NCBI GenBank assembly: GCA_016714015.1
Contig: JADJNZ010000010.1
Span: forward strand, 1-64,000
Direction: 5' to 3'
Length of the DNA stretch: 64,000 bases
From: Gemmatimonadota bacterium
GTDB taxonomy: Bacteria > Gemmatimonadota > Gemmatimonadetes > Gemmatimonadales > Gemmatimonadaceae
In this document: in pieces, positions 14,874-24,077 of the stretch
Position numbering within the stretch: position 1 is the stretch's first letter
Layout of the letters: every line of letters begins with the position of its first letter
Made by a program: the position numbers and the translations under genes
Notes under the pieces: model-generated
Told to the model about the DNA's origin: nothing
Databases searched by the model: none
What the model saw: only the letters and a program-made list of their open reading frames with translations

Positions 14874-15293
14874 ATGCCGCATTCGAGACTGCTCGACGAG
14901 CTCCGCCACAAGACCTACGTCGCGATCCGCCCCTCGACCGTCGCCGGTATCGGCGTCTTCGCCGTCCGCCCCATCCCCAAGGGTTGCCGCGAGATCTTCT
15001 CGCCGCCGCGCGGCGGCACCGAGGGCTTCATCGCCGTGCCGCGCGCCGAGATCGACGCCCTCCCCGACCACGCGCGCCACCTCGTCGAGACCTACTGCCT
15101 CTACGACGAGACGCACTACCATCTCCCCGAGGACGGCTTCAAGAAGATGGACCTCGTCCACTTCCTGAACCACGCCGAGCAGCCGAACGTCCGCTCGATC
15201 GACGACGGCGCCTGGTTCGAGGCGCTCCGCGACATCGCCGTGGGCGAGGAGCTGTTCGTGGACTACGGGACGCTGGTCGACGGCGACGACTGA
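14874..15293 (+). CDS. SET domain protein-lysine methyltransferase-like
   Basis: This 139-aa protein is essentially one SET domain: YVAIRPSTVAGIGVFAVRPIPKGC for the N-SET strands, DLVHFLNHAEQPNV for the pseudoknot with the N-H motif, and GEELFVDYG with the catalytic tyrosine. Pre- and post-SET zinc clusters are absent, as in many bacterial single-domain versions. These bind SAM and methylate lysine, but the bacterial target is unknown. The start follows a TAACTTTC box and lacks an SD, consistent with a leaderless mRNA. The 3' end overlaps the convergent DUF2878 gene by 31 bp. Confidence 0.85.
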   Translation: MPHSRLLDELRHKTYVAIRPSTVAGIGVFAVRPIPKGCREIFSPPRGGTEGFIAVPRAEIDALPDHARHLVETYCLYDETHYHLPEDGFKKMDLVHFLNHAEQPNVRSIDDGAWFEALRDIAVGEELFVDYGTLVDGDD

Positions 15294-15802
15294 CGCCGCG
15301 CGATCTCCGCGCAGGCCCAGAGGGCGATCCCCCACGTGAGCCCGAGCCGCAGGTAGGCGGCCCAGAGCGGCGCCGCCAGCGTCACGGCGCCGAGTCGCTC
15401 ACCGGCCCAGAACGCGATGGGCCCGCCGGCCGCGCCGAACAGCGCCGCACGCACCGGCCGCAGCATGATCCCGCGCAGGCTCCACCGGAACGTCGTCGCG
15501 AACTGCGCCCACATGAGCAGCAGCCAGGGCGGCGACATCCACGCCACCACGCTCCCCGACGTGAACGCCGCGTAGGTCCCGCGTTGCGCCTGGTAGCCCT
15601 CGACGACCAGGCCGAATGCGAGGGCGACGCCGATCAGCCGCAGTTCCGTCGCCCGCTCCGGCGCGAGCAGCACGTGCACCGCGATGAGTGCCGTCGCGAT
15701 CGCCGCCCCCATCCACGGCCAGCCCCACGCCGCGCCGAGGATGCAGGCGAACCATCCGACCTGGTAGAGCGCGTAGTTGAGACCGCGCGAGTAGGCGTTC
15801 AC
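15263..15802 (-). CDS. DUF2878-like integral membrane protein
   Basis: The start is taken as GTG 15802 (VNAYSRGLNYALYQVGWF), 7 bp after the stop of the cupin gene; an ATG 42 bases upstream would overlap that gene. The 179-aa product has several hydrophobic helices and the family's N-terminal pattern N-Y-x-L-Y-Q-x-G-W-F plus WMSPPWLLLMWAQFATT. Function is unknown. It is third in an operon with a sterol desaturase-like enzyme and a DUF985 cupin. Confidence 0.75.
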   Translation of the reverse strand: MNAYSRGLNYALYQVGWFACILGAAWGWPWMGAAIATALIAVHVLLAPERATELRLIGVALAFGLVVEGYQAQRGTYAAFTSGSVVAWMSPPWLLLMWAQFATTFRWSLRGIMLRPVRAALFGAAGGPIAFWAGERLGAVTLAAPLWAAYLRLGLTWGIALWACAEIARRQSSPSTSVP

Positions 15803-15809
15803 CCGCGGC

Positions 15810-16286
15810 TCAGATGAGCGCGGCCAGCGCCGGGAAACGCGCACGGACGAGCGCCTGATCCTCCGCGCCGTCCATGAACGTGAAGTCGGCGAAGTCGAAC
15901 CCCGGGCCCACCATGCAGCTGCAGAGCGAGAACGCCCCCACGGGGCGCGCGGCCTGCCACCACTCCGCCGGCACCGTGTGGAAGGGCACGTGCCCCTCCT
16001 CCAGCCGCCCGAGGGTGATCGTCACCGCTTCGCCGAGGTCGGGGGTGAGCAGCAGCAGCTCCATCGGCGCGCCTGATGAGAAATGCCAGACCTCGTCCGA
16101 GCGCACGCGATGCCAGCGCGACTGCTCTCCCGCCGCGAGGAGGAAGTGGATCGCGGTCAGCGCGGCGCGCGCCGCGCGTCCGTCGGCGGGGTGCACGGCG
16201 AGGGTGCTGCGGAACACCTCGCGATAGTGCCCGCCCTCCGGGTGCGGCGTGAGTCCCAGCCTCGCGATGAGGTCGGTGGCGTCCAT
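15810..16286 (-). CDS. cupin protein, DUF985 family
   Basis: This 158-aa single-domain cupin shows the DUF985 pattern throughout: LGLTPHPEGGHYREVFRS, AIHFLLAAGEQSRWHRVRSDEVWHFSSGAPMEL, VPAEWWQAARPVGAFSLCSCMV and PGFDFADFTFMDG. H19 and the H-x-V-x-S-D-E-x-W-H segment supply potential metal ligands. Family members resemble sugar isomerases or binding proteins, with no settled reaction. It starts 21 bp after the sterol desaturase stop, so the two are probably cotranscribed. Confidence 0.88.
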   Translation of the reverse strand: MDATDLIARLGLTPHPEGGHYREVFRSTLAVHPADGRAARAALTAIHFLLAAGEQSRWHRVRSDEVWHFSSGAPMELLLLTPDLGEAVTITLGRLEEGHVPFHTVPAEWWQAARPVGAFSLCSCMVGPGFDFADFTFMDGAEDQALVRARFPALAALI

Positions 16287-16307
16287 CAGGTGTCCCTCAC
16301 ATGTCCC

Positions 16308-17165
16308 TCAATCGATCGGCAGGTGCTTCTCGTGCCCGAGCACCGTCTCGGCGCGGCGGGACCGGAAGAGCGGGAAGAACATCTGGTGATACCAGCGCTC
16401 CGGGCCATGGCGCCGGTCGTCGTTCAATCCGTAGGCCGGCGGGTACTGCCGCGTGATGCGCGCCGTGCCGAAGAGCACGTCCCAGAGGAACAGCAGGTTG
16501 CCGTAGTTCCCCATGTAGTGCCCGATGCCGTCGTCCTGCGTGAGCGCGTGGTGCGCGAAGTGCGTGGCCGGCGTGCTGATGGTCCGCTCCAGCACCCACG
16601 CCAGCGGCCGCAGCGGACGGTACCGGTAGAGCCACTGGTCCCAGCGCACCGCCGAGTGCGCGCCGATGATCACCGCGAGCTTCACGACGCTGTAGCCGAC
16701 GAAGACCCAGCCGAAGCCGAGGTAGAGCAGGGCGCCGCTGAACCAGAGGCCGGGCATGAGCGCGTAGTAGAACGCGTTGTTGCGATAGACCACGCGCACG
16801 CTCATGTACGCCGCCGAGTGATGCGCCCGGTGCAGCGGCCACATCACCGACGTATGCGAGAGCCGATGCCACCAGTACTGCGTCAGGTCGTCGGCGACGA
16901 GGAGCACGAGGACCATCTGCCACCACGGCCAGTCCGCCCAGGCGTCGCGCATCTCGGGCATCAGCACGGCGCAGAGCGCCTTGGAGCCGGCGAACACCGC
17001 CCCGGAGATGACGGGGAACGTGACGCCAACGGCGACGTCCAGCCGATTGTCCTCGGCCGAGGCGGCGTGCGGGAAGAAATGCCCCAGCGCGAGCTCCGCC
17101 ACGGCGAAGAGCGCGAAGATGACCGTGACGGCGAGAAGCTGGGCGTTCTGGAGATCGATCGGCAT
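16308..17165 (-). CDS. sterol desaturase / fatty acid hydroxylase family membrane protein
   Basis: This 285-aa protein has four to five membrane segments and the three histidine boxes of di-iron membrane hydroxylases: WWHRLSH at about residue 98, HRAHHS at about 111 and HFAHHAL at about 203, with GNYGNLLFLWDVLFGT following. Such enzymes hydroxylate or desaturate lipids or carotenoids using O2; the substrate is not predictable. It is first in a three-gene minus-strand operon and is divergent from the APC permease (42 bp apart). Confidence 0.88.
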   Translation of the reverse strand: MPIDLQNAQLLAVTVIFALFAVAELALGHFFPHAASAEDNRLDVAVGVTFPVISGAVFAGSKALCAVLMPEMRDAWADWPWWQMVLVLLVADDLTQYWWHRLSHTSVMWPLHRAHHSAAYMSVRVVYRNNAFYYALMPGLWFSGALLYLGFGWVFVGYSVVKLAVIIGAHSAVRWDQWLYRYRPLRPLAWVLERTISTPATHFAHHALTQDDGIGHYMGNYGNLLFLWDVLFGTARITRQYPPAYGLNDDRRHGPERWYHQMFFPLFRSRRAETVLGHEKHLPID

Positions 17166-17193
17166 GGGGCCTGACGGGAGGGAGGCGACGGAC

Positions 17194-17201
17194 TAGAATA
17201 T
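17194..17201 (+). promoter_or_regulatory. TA-rich box before the APC permease
   Basis: TAGAATAT lies 6 nt before ATG 17208 in a 42-bp divergent gap. It is a weaker match to the TANNTTYC pattern at the same distance. Confidence 0.35.
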
Positions 17202-17207
17202 GCGCCA

Positions 17208-18515
17208 ATGCTCCGGCGCTCGCTCACGACGCTCTCGCTCGTCTTCATCATCTTCTTCAACGTCTCCGGGGGCGCGTTCACCCTCGAGGGACTCGTCGCC
17301 GGCACGGGCCCGGGGCTCGCGCTCGCGATCCTGCTCGTGATCCCGCTCGTCTGGTCGCTCCCCGAGATCCTCATCATCGGGGAACTCGCGAGCATGCTCC
17401 CGCAGGAAGGCGGCTACTACCGCTGGGTGCGCCGGGCCTTCGGCGATTTCTGGGCCTTCCAGAACGGCTGGTACACCTGGCTCTACTCGCTCGTGGACAT
17501 GGCGATCTATCCCGCCCTGTTCAACCAGTATCTCGCGTACTTCGTCCCGGAGATGTCGCAGGGGACCCGCTGGATCGTGGCGCTCGCCGTGATCTGGGGC
17601 GCGACGGGGATCAACCTCCGCGGGGCGCTCCCCGTCGGCCGCGTCTCGGTCGCCATCGGCACGTTCGTGCTCGGCACCTTCGCGCTCGTCGCGCTCTTCG
17701 CGATCCCCAACATCACCCATGCGCCTTGGGCGCCGTTCTCCAAGCCGTCGCAGGGGATCAGCACCGGGCTCGTCGTGGGCCTGAGCACCGCGCTCTGGAA
17801 CTACTTCGGCTGGGACAACGCCTCCACCGTCGGCGAGGAGGTCGTGGACGCGAGTCGCACCTACCCGCGCGCGCTCGCCTTCGCGTTGCCGGTCGTCGCG
17901 CTCGGCTACTTCATCCCGCTGCTCCCGGCGCTCGGTGCCACCGACTGGACCACCTGGCAGGAGGGCGGTTGGCCGGCGATCGCCGAGGCCGCGACGGGCT
18001 CGATGGGCGTCATCCTCGCCCCGATGCTCGCCCTCGCGGGCATGGCGAGTGCGCTCGCGCTGTTCAATGCGCTGCTCCTCGTCTACACGCGCATCCCGCT
18101 CGCGATGTCGCTCGACGGCCTGCTCCCCAAGGTCTTCGGTCGCACCGACGACCGCGGCACGCCCTGGGTCGCCGTGCTGCTCGGGGCCTCGATCTACTCC
18201 GTGTTCGCGTTGCTGCCCTTCGGGAACCTCATCGTCGCCGACGCGATCTTCTACGCGGCGGCGCTCATGCTCGAGTTCGCCGCGCTCGTCTGGTTCCGCG
18301 CGAAGGAGCCCGCGCTGCGCGGCCCCTTCCGCATCCCCCTCGGCACCGTGGGCGTGGCGGTGCTGGCCTTCATCCCGTTCGTGGTGTTCTGCACCGTGAT
18401 CGCCATCTCGTTCCTCGATGGCGAATACGGCAAGGCCTCCGCCGGGGCGGCGATCGGCGCGATGCTGTTCGGGGTGCCGTGGTACTTCGTCGTGCGCCGG
18501 GTCAGCGCGCGCTGA
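17208..18515 (+). CDS. APC superfamily amino acid permease
   Basis: This 435-aa protein has about 12 hydrophobic helices. The first transmembrane segment has the family's broken-helix pattern (IIFFNVSGGAFTLEGLVAGTG). ELASMLPQEGGYYRWVRRAFGDFWAF is the conserved TM2 and loop region, and NYFGWDNASTVGEEV matches TM6. It is expected to import an amino acid or polyamine with protons or by exchange. The substrate is unclear. No linked enzymes suggest one. Confidence 0.9.
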   Translation: MLRRSLTTLSLVFIIFFNVSGGAFTLEGLVAGTGPGLALAILLVIPLVWSLPEILIIGELASMLPQEGGYYRWVRRAFGDFWAFQNGWYTWLYSLVDMAIYPALFNQYLAYFVPEMSQGTRWIVALAVIWGATGINLRGALPVGRVSVAIGTFVLGTFALVALFAIPNITHAPWAPFSKPSQGISTGLVVGLSTALWNYFGWDNASTVGEEVVDASRTYPRALAFALPVVALGYFIPLLPALGATDWTTWQEGGWPAIAEAATGSMGVILAPMLALAGMASALALFNALLLVYTRIPLAMSLDGLLPKVFGRTDDRGTPWVAVLLGASIYSVFALLPFGNLIVADAIFYAAALMLEFAALVWFRAKEPALRGPFRIPLGTVGVAVLAFIPFVVFCTVIAISFLDGEYGKASAGAAIGAMLFGVPWYFVVRRVSAR

Positions 18516-18521
18516 TCGCCG

Positions 18522-19157
18522 TCAGCGCGCGAGGCGCGCCCAGGTGAGGTGTGGCGACTGCTTCCCGGCGCGCACCATCCGCACCCACAGCAGCGTCATG
18601 TGCTCCAGGTGCAGCGCCTGTACGAGCCCGCCCACATCCACGGGCTCCCATCCGAGCGCGGCGATGAGGCCGCCGACCGTCGCCTTCGCGTCGGCGTCGT
18701 CGCCGCAGAAGAGCATCGCCGGCCTGACGTTGGCCGCGGGGAATCGGTTGTCCTCGAAGTTCTCGTAGCCGTAGATGCTGAACGCCTTCACCACGCGCGT
18801 CGCCGGGAGCAGGGCCTGGATGGTCTCGCTTCCCGAGCGCTTGCTCTCGAGGCCGTGCGTGAGGCCTGGACCCACCGGATTCACGCAGTCGATGAGCGTC
18901 TTCCCCGCGAGCGCGTCACGGAGCGGCGCGAGCGTCGATTCGAGCGCCTTGAACGGGATGGCGACCACCACCACGTCGGCCGACCCGATCGCATCGGCCG
19001 GCGCGGCGATGCGCAGCCCCGGATTGCGCGCGACCAGGGCGCGCGCCGTCTCCGAGTCGGGGTTCGCCGTCGCGAGGGTGACGTCATGTCCGAGCCGCTG
19101 CCACTGGTCGGCGAGCGGGCCGCCGACGTTGCCGTAGCCGAGGAAGGCGATGCGCAT
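18522..19157 (-). CDS. NADPH-dependent F420 reductase-like protein
   Basis: The start is ATG 19157 (MRIAFLGYGNVGGPLADQW), preceded by GGAG; a GTG two codons earlier is an alternative. The 211-aa product is a single Rossmann domain with G-x-G-x-x-G at residues 7-12, ADVVVVAIPFKAL, and the catalytic-side segment RVVKAFSIYGYENFEDNRF typical of NADP oxidoreductases annotated as F420:NADPH reductases. Whether F420 is used cannot be told, since no F420 biosynthesis gene is visible. It follows arsC by 43 bp on the same strand. Confidence 0.8.
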   Translation of the reverse strand: MRIAFLGYGNVGGPLADQWQRLGHDVTLATANPDSETARALVARNPGLRIAAPADAIGSADVVVVAIPFKALESTLAPLRDALAGKTLIDCVNPVGPGLTHGLESKRSGSETIQALLPATRVVKAFSIYGYENFEDNRFPAANVRPAMLFCGDDADAKATVGGLIAALGWEPVDVGGLVQALHLEHMTLLWVRMVRAGKQSPHLTWARLAR

Positions 19158-19200
19158 GGTCACTCCGAGACGCGTGAGGGGGACAGCGGCGAGGACGTGC

Positions 19201-19746
19201 TCACGACGGCCGCCGCAGCCGCGCCGACGAGCGGCGCGCCGGTGCCGTCAGGGTGTCATGGATCGCCTGCGCCTCGACGGTCAGCTTCACCGCATCCATC
19301 TCCTCCAACGGGAGCCGCAGGAGGCGATTGACGCGCTGGAACAGCGCCTCGTAGGTCTGCGCGAAGGCCGCGCGTGCCGTCGCCGGGGAGATATGCTCCG
19401 CCGGGTCGGTGAGGCCCCAGTGCACCTGCGCCTTCGCGCCGGCGAAGAAGGGGCAGGCGTCGCGCGCGTGGTCGCAGACCGTGATCACCAGGTCGAACTG
19501 CTGCCCGGCGAGCGAGTCGATGGACTTCGGGGTGCGGCCCCGCCATTCGATGCCGTGGTTCTGCAGCGCGACGATCGCATACTCGTTGACCTTGGCCGCG
19601 GGCTTGGATCCGGCGCTCTCGGCGACGACCTGGCCCAGCGGGCGCTTCAGGCCGCGCGTCGCGATGATCGCCTCGGCGATCTGGCTGCGCGCGGAGTTGC
19701 CGGTGCAGAGCACCAGGATGCGGAAGGGCGGGCGGGCGTCGGACAT
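19201..19746 (-). CDS. arsC: arsenate reductase, ArsC of the LMW-PTP family
   Basis: This 181-aa protein has the P-loop VLCTGNSARSQIAEA (C-x5-R) at residue 14, the second and third redox cysteines in VCDHARDACPFF, and the HWGLTDPAEH segment. This is the thioredoxin-coupled ArsC layout that reduces arsenate to arsenite. The C-terminal 45 residues (EEMDAVKLTVEAQAIHDTL and a basic tail) extend beyond the usual 130-140-aa family length. No arsR, arsB or acr3 is adjacent, so resistance would depend on an efflux pump elsewhere. The start follows TAGTTTCC by 5 nt. Confidence 0.88.
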   Translation of the reverse strand: MSDARPPFRILVLCTGNSARSQIAEAIIATRGLKRPLGQVVAESAGSKPAAKVNEYAIVALQNHGIEWRGRTPKSIDSLAGQQFDLVITVCDHARDACPFFAGAKAQVHWGLTDPAEHISPATARAAFAQTYEALFQRVNRLLRLPLEEMDAVKLTVEAQAIHDTLTAPARRSSARLRRPS

Positions 19747-19751
19747 GCGCC

Positions 19752-19759
19752 GGAAACTA
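19752..19759 (-). promoter_or_regulatory. TANNTTYC box before arsC
   Basis: On the minus strand TAGTTTCC ends 5 nt before the arsC ATG (19746), with no SD in between. Confidence 0.5.
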
Positions 19760-19780
19760 TGGGAGTGCGCCCGGACCGAC

Positions 19781-21157
<1,377 letters not shown>

Positions 21158-21162
21158 ACCGA

Positions 21163-21645
21163 CTAGAAGCGGAGCCCGATCCCGAGGCCGAACCAGTTGG
21201 CCTTGGGGTCGGAGTTCACGATCGTGTACGAGCCCATGATGTCGAGCTTGCCGAGCCCGATCGAGACGCTCGGCACGATGCCCATCTTCTCGAAGTTGCT
21301 GAAGTAGCCGAACTCGAGCCCGGCGTCCACGAGCGGCAGCGAGAGGTGCGGACCGACCGCGATGCCGAGCACCGACTCGTCATCGAGACCGACCGGCGTG
21401 CCGAGGATGTCGACCGTCTTGCCCGGCAGCATCGTGTAGGTCAGGGTGCCCATGAGCTTGATCATGCCGAGCGGGATGCCGACGCGGCCGTACGCCCCGT
21501 AGCCACCCTTGTAGAGGTCGGCGAGGTCGCCGGTGGGCATGACGGCCTGCGCCCCGACACGGATGTCGAGCACGGGGATCTGCGCGGCAGCGGGAGCGGC
21601 GAGCACGGTCGCGAGGCCGAGGGCGAGCGCGAAACGACGGATCAT
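21163..21645 (-). CDS. secreted outer-membrane beta-barrel-like protein
   Basis: The start ATG 21645 (MIRRFALALGLATVLAAPAAAQ) gives a clean signal peptide and has GGAG about 9 nt upstream. The mature 138 residues alternate polar and hydrophobic positions in short strands with glycine turns (GAYGRVGIPLG, IAVGPHLSLPLVDAGLEFGYF, IVPSVSIGLGKLDIMGSYTIV) and end in aromatic GLGIGLRF, the terminal Phe recognised by the BAM machinery. It is likely a small 8-stranded barrel of unknown role. It is convergent with argG, 5 bp from its stop. Confidence 0.75.
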   Translation of the reverse strand: MIRRFALALGLATVLAAPAAAQIPVLDIRVGAQAVMPTGDLADLYKGGYGAYGRVGIPLGMIKLMGTLTYTMLPGKTVDILGTPVGLDDESVLGIAVGPHLSLPLVDAGLEFGYFSNFEKMGIVPSVSIGLGKLDIMGSYTIVNSDPKANWFGLGIGLRF

Positions 21646-21835
21646 CGGGAATCTCCGGGATGTGGAAAGTCGCCCGGCCACTCGGCCGGGAGTCCTCGTG
21701 AGATGACGCCCCGTTCGCGAGGCGGGTCACCGTCGAGGGCGGGGGACGATGACGAAATGCCCCCGAGTCTCATACCCCGTTCGCGCGTTCCGGGGCGCTC
21801 GTGCCGCGGTGGTTGCGGGTCGATCGGCGAGCGTC

Positions 21836-21843
21836 TATATTCC
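21836..21843 (+). promoter_or_regulatory. candidate promoter box for the rhodanese gene
   Basis: TATATTCC fits TANNTTYC and lies 59 nt upstream of ATG 21903, with another TA-rich stretch (TATAGTTATC) just after it. The gene has its own SD (GGAG), so a normal leader is likely here. Confidence 0.35.
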
Positions 21844-21902
21844 CGTATAGTTATCGACCGTTCCGACGGTCCGTGCGCCCATGTCCTCGCCCTGGAGCCT
21901 CA

Positions 21903-22187
21903 ATGGCCCGTTTCCGGAATCTCCCCGTCGATCACGTCATCGATGTCCGCTCGAAGCTCGAGTTCTGGCTCGGCCACCTGCCCGGGGCCGTGAATGTGCC
22001 GCTCGATGCGCTCCCGAACGGCCTCGAGGACGTCGACGGGCTCACCACCAAGAGCAGGATCCTCGTCTATTGCGCGAGCGGCATGCGGTCGGCCCAAGCG
22101 GCCGCCCTCCTCGGCCGCGCCGGGTACGCCCGGGTCACGGACGGCGGCGGGATCTCCCAGGCCAAGGCGGAGTTCGAGGCGGCCTGA
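21903..22187 (+). CDS. rhodanese-like domain protein
   Basis: This 94-aa protein starts at ATG 21903 with GGAG 7 nt upstream. It is one rhodanese domain: VIDVRSKLEFWLGHLPGAVNVPLD, then the active-site loop VYCASGMRSAQAAALL with the catalytic cysteine at about residue 59, and a final GYARVTDGGGISQAK. The 6-residue loop CASGMRS is of the sulfurtransferase type. The protein probably carries sulfane sulfur. Neighbours give no specific pathway. Confidence 0.88.
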   Translation: MARFRNLPVDHVIDVRSKLEFWLGHLPGAVNVPLDALPNGLEDVDGLTTKSRILVYCASGMRSAQAAALLGRAGYARVTDGGGISQAKAEFEAA

Positions 22188-22246
22188 GCCGTCACGGAGT
22201 GCGCGCAACCCGTTGAAACGGCGAGGTTTCGGCGTTCTATTTCACC

Positions 22247-22849
22247 ATGCTCTGCGCTGCCTGCAACAAGGAGAGCAATAACCGGCGAGTCTGCCCCTAT
22301 TGCTTCACGCCGTACCCGCCGGAGGGCGCGCAGTCGCGCCAGTCGACCTCGATGGGCCGCGCCTCGGTCTCGATGTCGGCCAAGTCGGCCAAGTCGGCCA
22401 AGTCGGCACCGGGCGTCTCGCTCGGCCCGCTCGAGCCGGTGCGTGACTGGTTCACCAAACAGTCACCGATCGTGAAGTGGAGCTCCGCCGGCATCGTCAT
22501 CGTCGGACTCATCTGGCTCTTCACCGGCGGTGAGGACCCTGTGCGTCCCGGCCCCGCGACCACCCCAGCCGGTGTCGAAGCGCCGGCGATGTCACGCGAG
22601 GAAGCCGTCGCGATCCTCAAGCGGACGCGCGAGAGCGCCCTCGTCGAGGAACAGTCCGACGAGGTGAGCGTCAGCTATCCCGCGGCGACCTTCCCGGTGC
22701 AGCCCGAGGGGCAGGTGATGCTCGCGATGCAGTTCGCCCGTGCCGACGAGGTGGTGAACAACCGCAAGCGGCGGATCTTCTTCCATACGCCGAGCGGCCG
22801 GATGTTCGCGCAGTCGGATGGGGTGACGGGGCTGACCGTCGTGAAGTGA
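22247..22849 (+). CDS. zinc-ribbon and single-TM hypothetical protein
   Basis: This 200-aa protein begins with a zinc-ribbon-like CAAC-x9-CPYC (C3, C6, C16, C19). A low-complexity Ser/Lys linker follows, containing the repeat AKS encoded by near-perfect 9-bp repeats (about 22379-22407). A transmembrane helix lies near residues 80-95 (GIVIVGLIWLFTG). The C-terminal domain (SREEAVAILKRTRESAL to the end) looks alpha/beta and extracytoplasmic if the N-terminus stays inside. Function is not recognised. TATTTCAC abuts the ATG and no SD is visible. Confidence 0.7.
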   Translation: MLCAACNKESNNRRVCPYCFTPYPPEGAQSRQSTSMGRASVSMSAKSAKSAKSAPGVSLGPLEPVRDWFTKQSPIVKWSSAGIVIVGLIWLFTGGEDPVRPGPATTPAGVEAPAMSREEAVAILKRTRESALVEEQSDEVSVSYPAATFPVQPEGQVMLAMQFARADEVVNNRKRRIFFHTPSGRMFAQSDGVTGLTVVK

Positions 22850-22872
22850 GCGCGAGGCGTGAGATCAGGCGG

Positions 22873-22972
22873 ATGAAGGCGGGAGGGTGAAGGGTGAAGG
22901 GTGAACGACGAAGGCAGCCCCCCGAATCCGGGAGGCTGCCTTCACTTTCATCCTTCACCCTTCCGCCTTCAT
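22873..22972. repeat. GA-rich nested inverted repeat with central terminator
   Basis: Outer 21-nt arms (22873-22893 and 22952-22972) pair at 20 of 21 positions: a purine-rich ATGAAGG..GGTGAAGG strand and its complement. Inside lies a perfect 10-bp stem GAAGGCAGCC/GGCTGCCTTC (22910-22943), placed between two convergent genes and therefore probably a bidirectional terminator. It is one of several similar GA-rich elements in this window. Confidence 0.7.
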
Positions 22973-22983
22973 CGCTGCTCAGG

Positions 22984-24015
22984 TCACTGGTACTGGATGT
23001 ACAGCACCTTGGGATTCAGCCGCAGGATCTCCGCGATCGTCGTCCGCGGGTTGTCGTTCCGGCTCTTGTAGAACTGCTTCCAGCCCACGAACTGCACCGG
23101 CTCCGCCTTGATGAACGAGCGGAACGTGCTCCGCTTGAGCGTCGGCGAGCCGAAGCCGTCCATGTGCATCACGATCTGCACTTCCGGCCGGAGCGTGATG
23201 TTCCGGTAGTTCGTCACGCCACGGCGCGTGAACCGGTGCACCACCAGCACCTTCGGCGGGATCTTGTGGTTCTGCACGAGCCCCTGCAGGAACTCCGTCG
23301 CGTAGTTCACGTCGGCCGCGTCGAAGGTGCCGATCCGCTGGCCGGGGAGCCCGCCGTTCTTCATCGAGAACTCGGGGTCGATGCCCAGATGGAAGTTCGG
23401 CCGCGCGAGGAAGCTCGCGAGCCGCGGCAACTCCGCCTGCAGCGTCGAGAGCCCCACTTGCACGTCGAGGAACACGAGCGCGTTCCGCGTGGCGGCCCAG
23501 GTCGCCACGCGCTCGATCAGCGAGTCCGTCATGCGGAGACGGTACTTCCCGTCGCGGCCCGCCGAGCCCTGCGCGACCACCGCGATGAGGTGAAGCGCCG
23601 GCTGGACCGGCGTCGACGGGTCCGCCTTCTCCCACGCCTCCACCTCGGCGTCGAGCATCTTCAGCATCTGGTCCGACGGATACTCGCCGAGCACGCCCAT
23701 CCGCTGGCTCAGCGGGTTCCCGTAGTAGGCGATGATCCGCTTCTCGGGGAGGATCGCGCCCGGGAGCGGCTCCGGTCCCTGCACGGGCCAGAGCGCATCG
23801 AGCGCCGAATCGCGCGAGGCGAGAGTGCGCTCCTCGGCGGTGCGCGCCGGCCGGCCGGCGGAGTCGCGACGGGCGGTGCTGTCGCGGCGGGGGCGGAGCG
23901 TGTCCTGCGCCGGCCGGGCGATGGTCGTGGCGCGGAAGGGACGGGCAGGGGAGGCCTGTCGCACCACGAGCGGAGCGACGAGAAGGGAGGCGGTGATGGC
24001 GAGCGCGAGACGCAC
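22984..24015 (-). CDS. secreted hypothetical protein, 343 aa
   Basis: The start is GTG 24015, preceded 5 nt upstream by TAGCTCCC. A signal-like hydrophobic stretch (LALAITASLLVAPLVV) is followed by a basic low-complexity linker to about residue 70. The globular part reads as an alpha/beta-barrel-like domain: KRIIAYYGNPLSQRMGVLGEYP, HLIAVVAQGSAG, NALVFLDVQVGLSTLQ, FHLGIDPEFSMKNG, KVLVVHRFTRRG, VQIVMHMDGFG. The strand-end acidic and histidine residues suggest a hydrolase-like active site, but I cannot name the family. Confidence 0.72.
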   Translation of the reverse strand: MRLALAITASLLVAPLVVRQASPARPFRATTIARPAQDTLRPRRDSTARRDSAGRPARTAEERTLASRDSALDALWPVQGPEPLPGAILPEKRIIAYYGNPLSQRMGVLGEYPSDQMLKMLDAEVEAWEKADPSTPVQPALHLIAVVAQGSAGRDGKYRLRMTDSLIERVATWAATRNALVFLDVQVGLSTLQAELPRLASFLARPNFHLGIDPEFSMKNGGLPGQRIGTFDAADVNYATEFLQGLVQNHKIPPKVLVVHRFTRRGVTNYRNITLRPEVQIVMHMDGFGSPTLKRSTFRSFIKAEPVQFVGWKQFYKSRNDNPRTTIAEILRLNPKVLYIQYQ

Positions 24016-24020
24016 GTGGG

Positions 24021-24028
24021 GGGAGCTA
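24021..24028 (-). promoter_or_regulatory. TANNTTYC-like box before the 343-aa gene
   Basis: On the minus strand TAGCTCCC ends 5 nt before the GTG start at 24015. It helps choose that start. Confidence 0.4.
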
Positions 24029-24077
24029 CAGGGGGAATGCGCCCGCGCCTACACGGCGCGGGCGACCGGCAATCTAG

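Noticed and set aside
22379..22407. AKS tandem repeat as a functional microsatellite
   Set aside because: It is only three to four 9-bp copies inside a linker between the zinc ribbon and the membrane helix; ordinary low-complexity linker sequence explains it.
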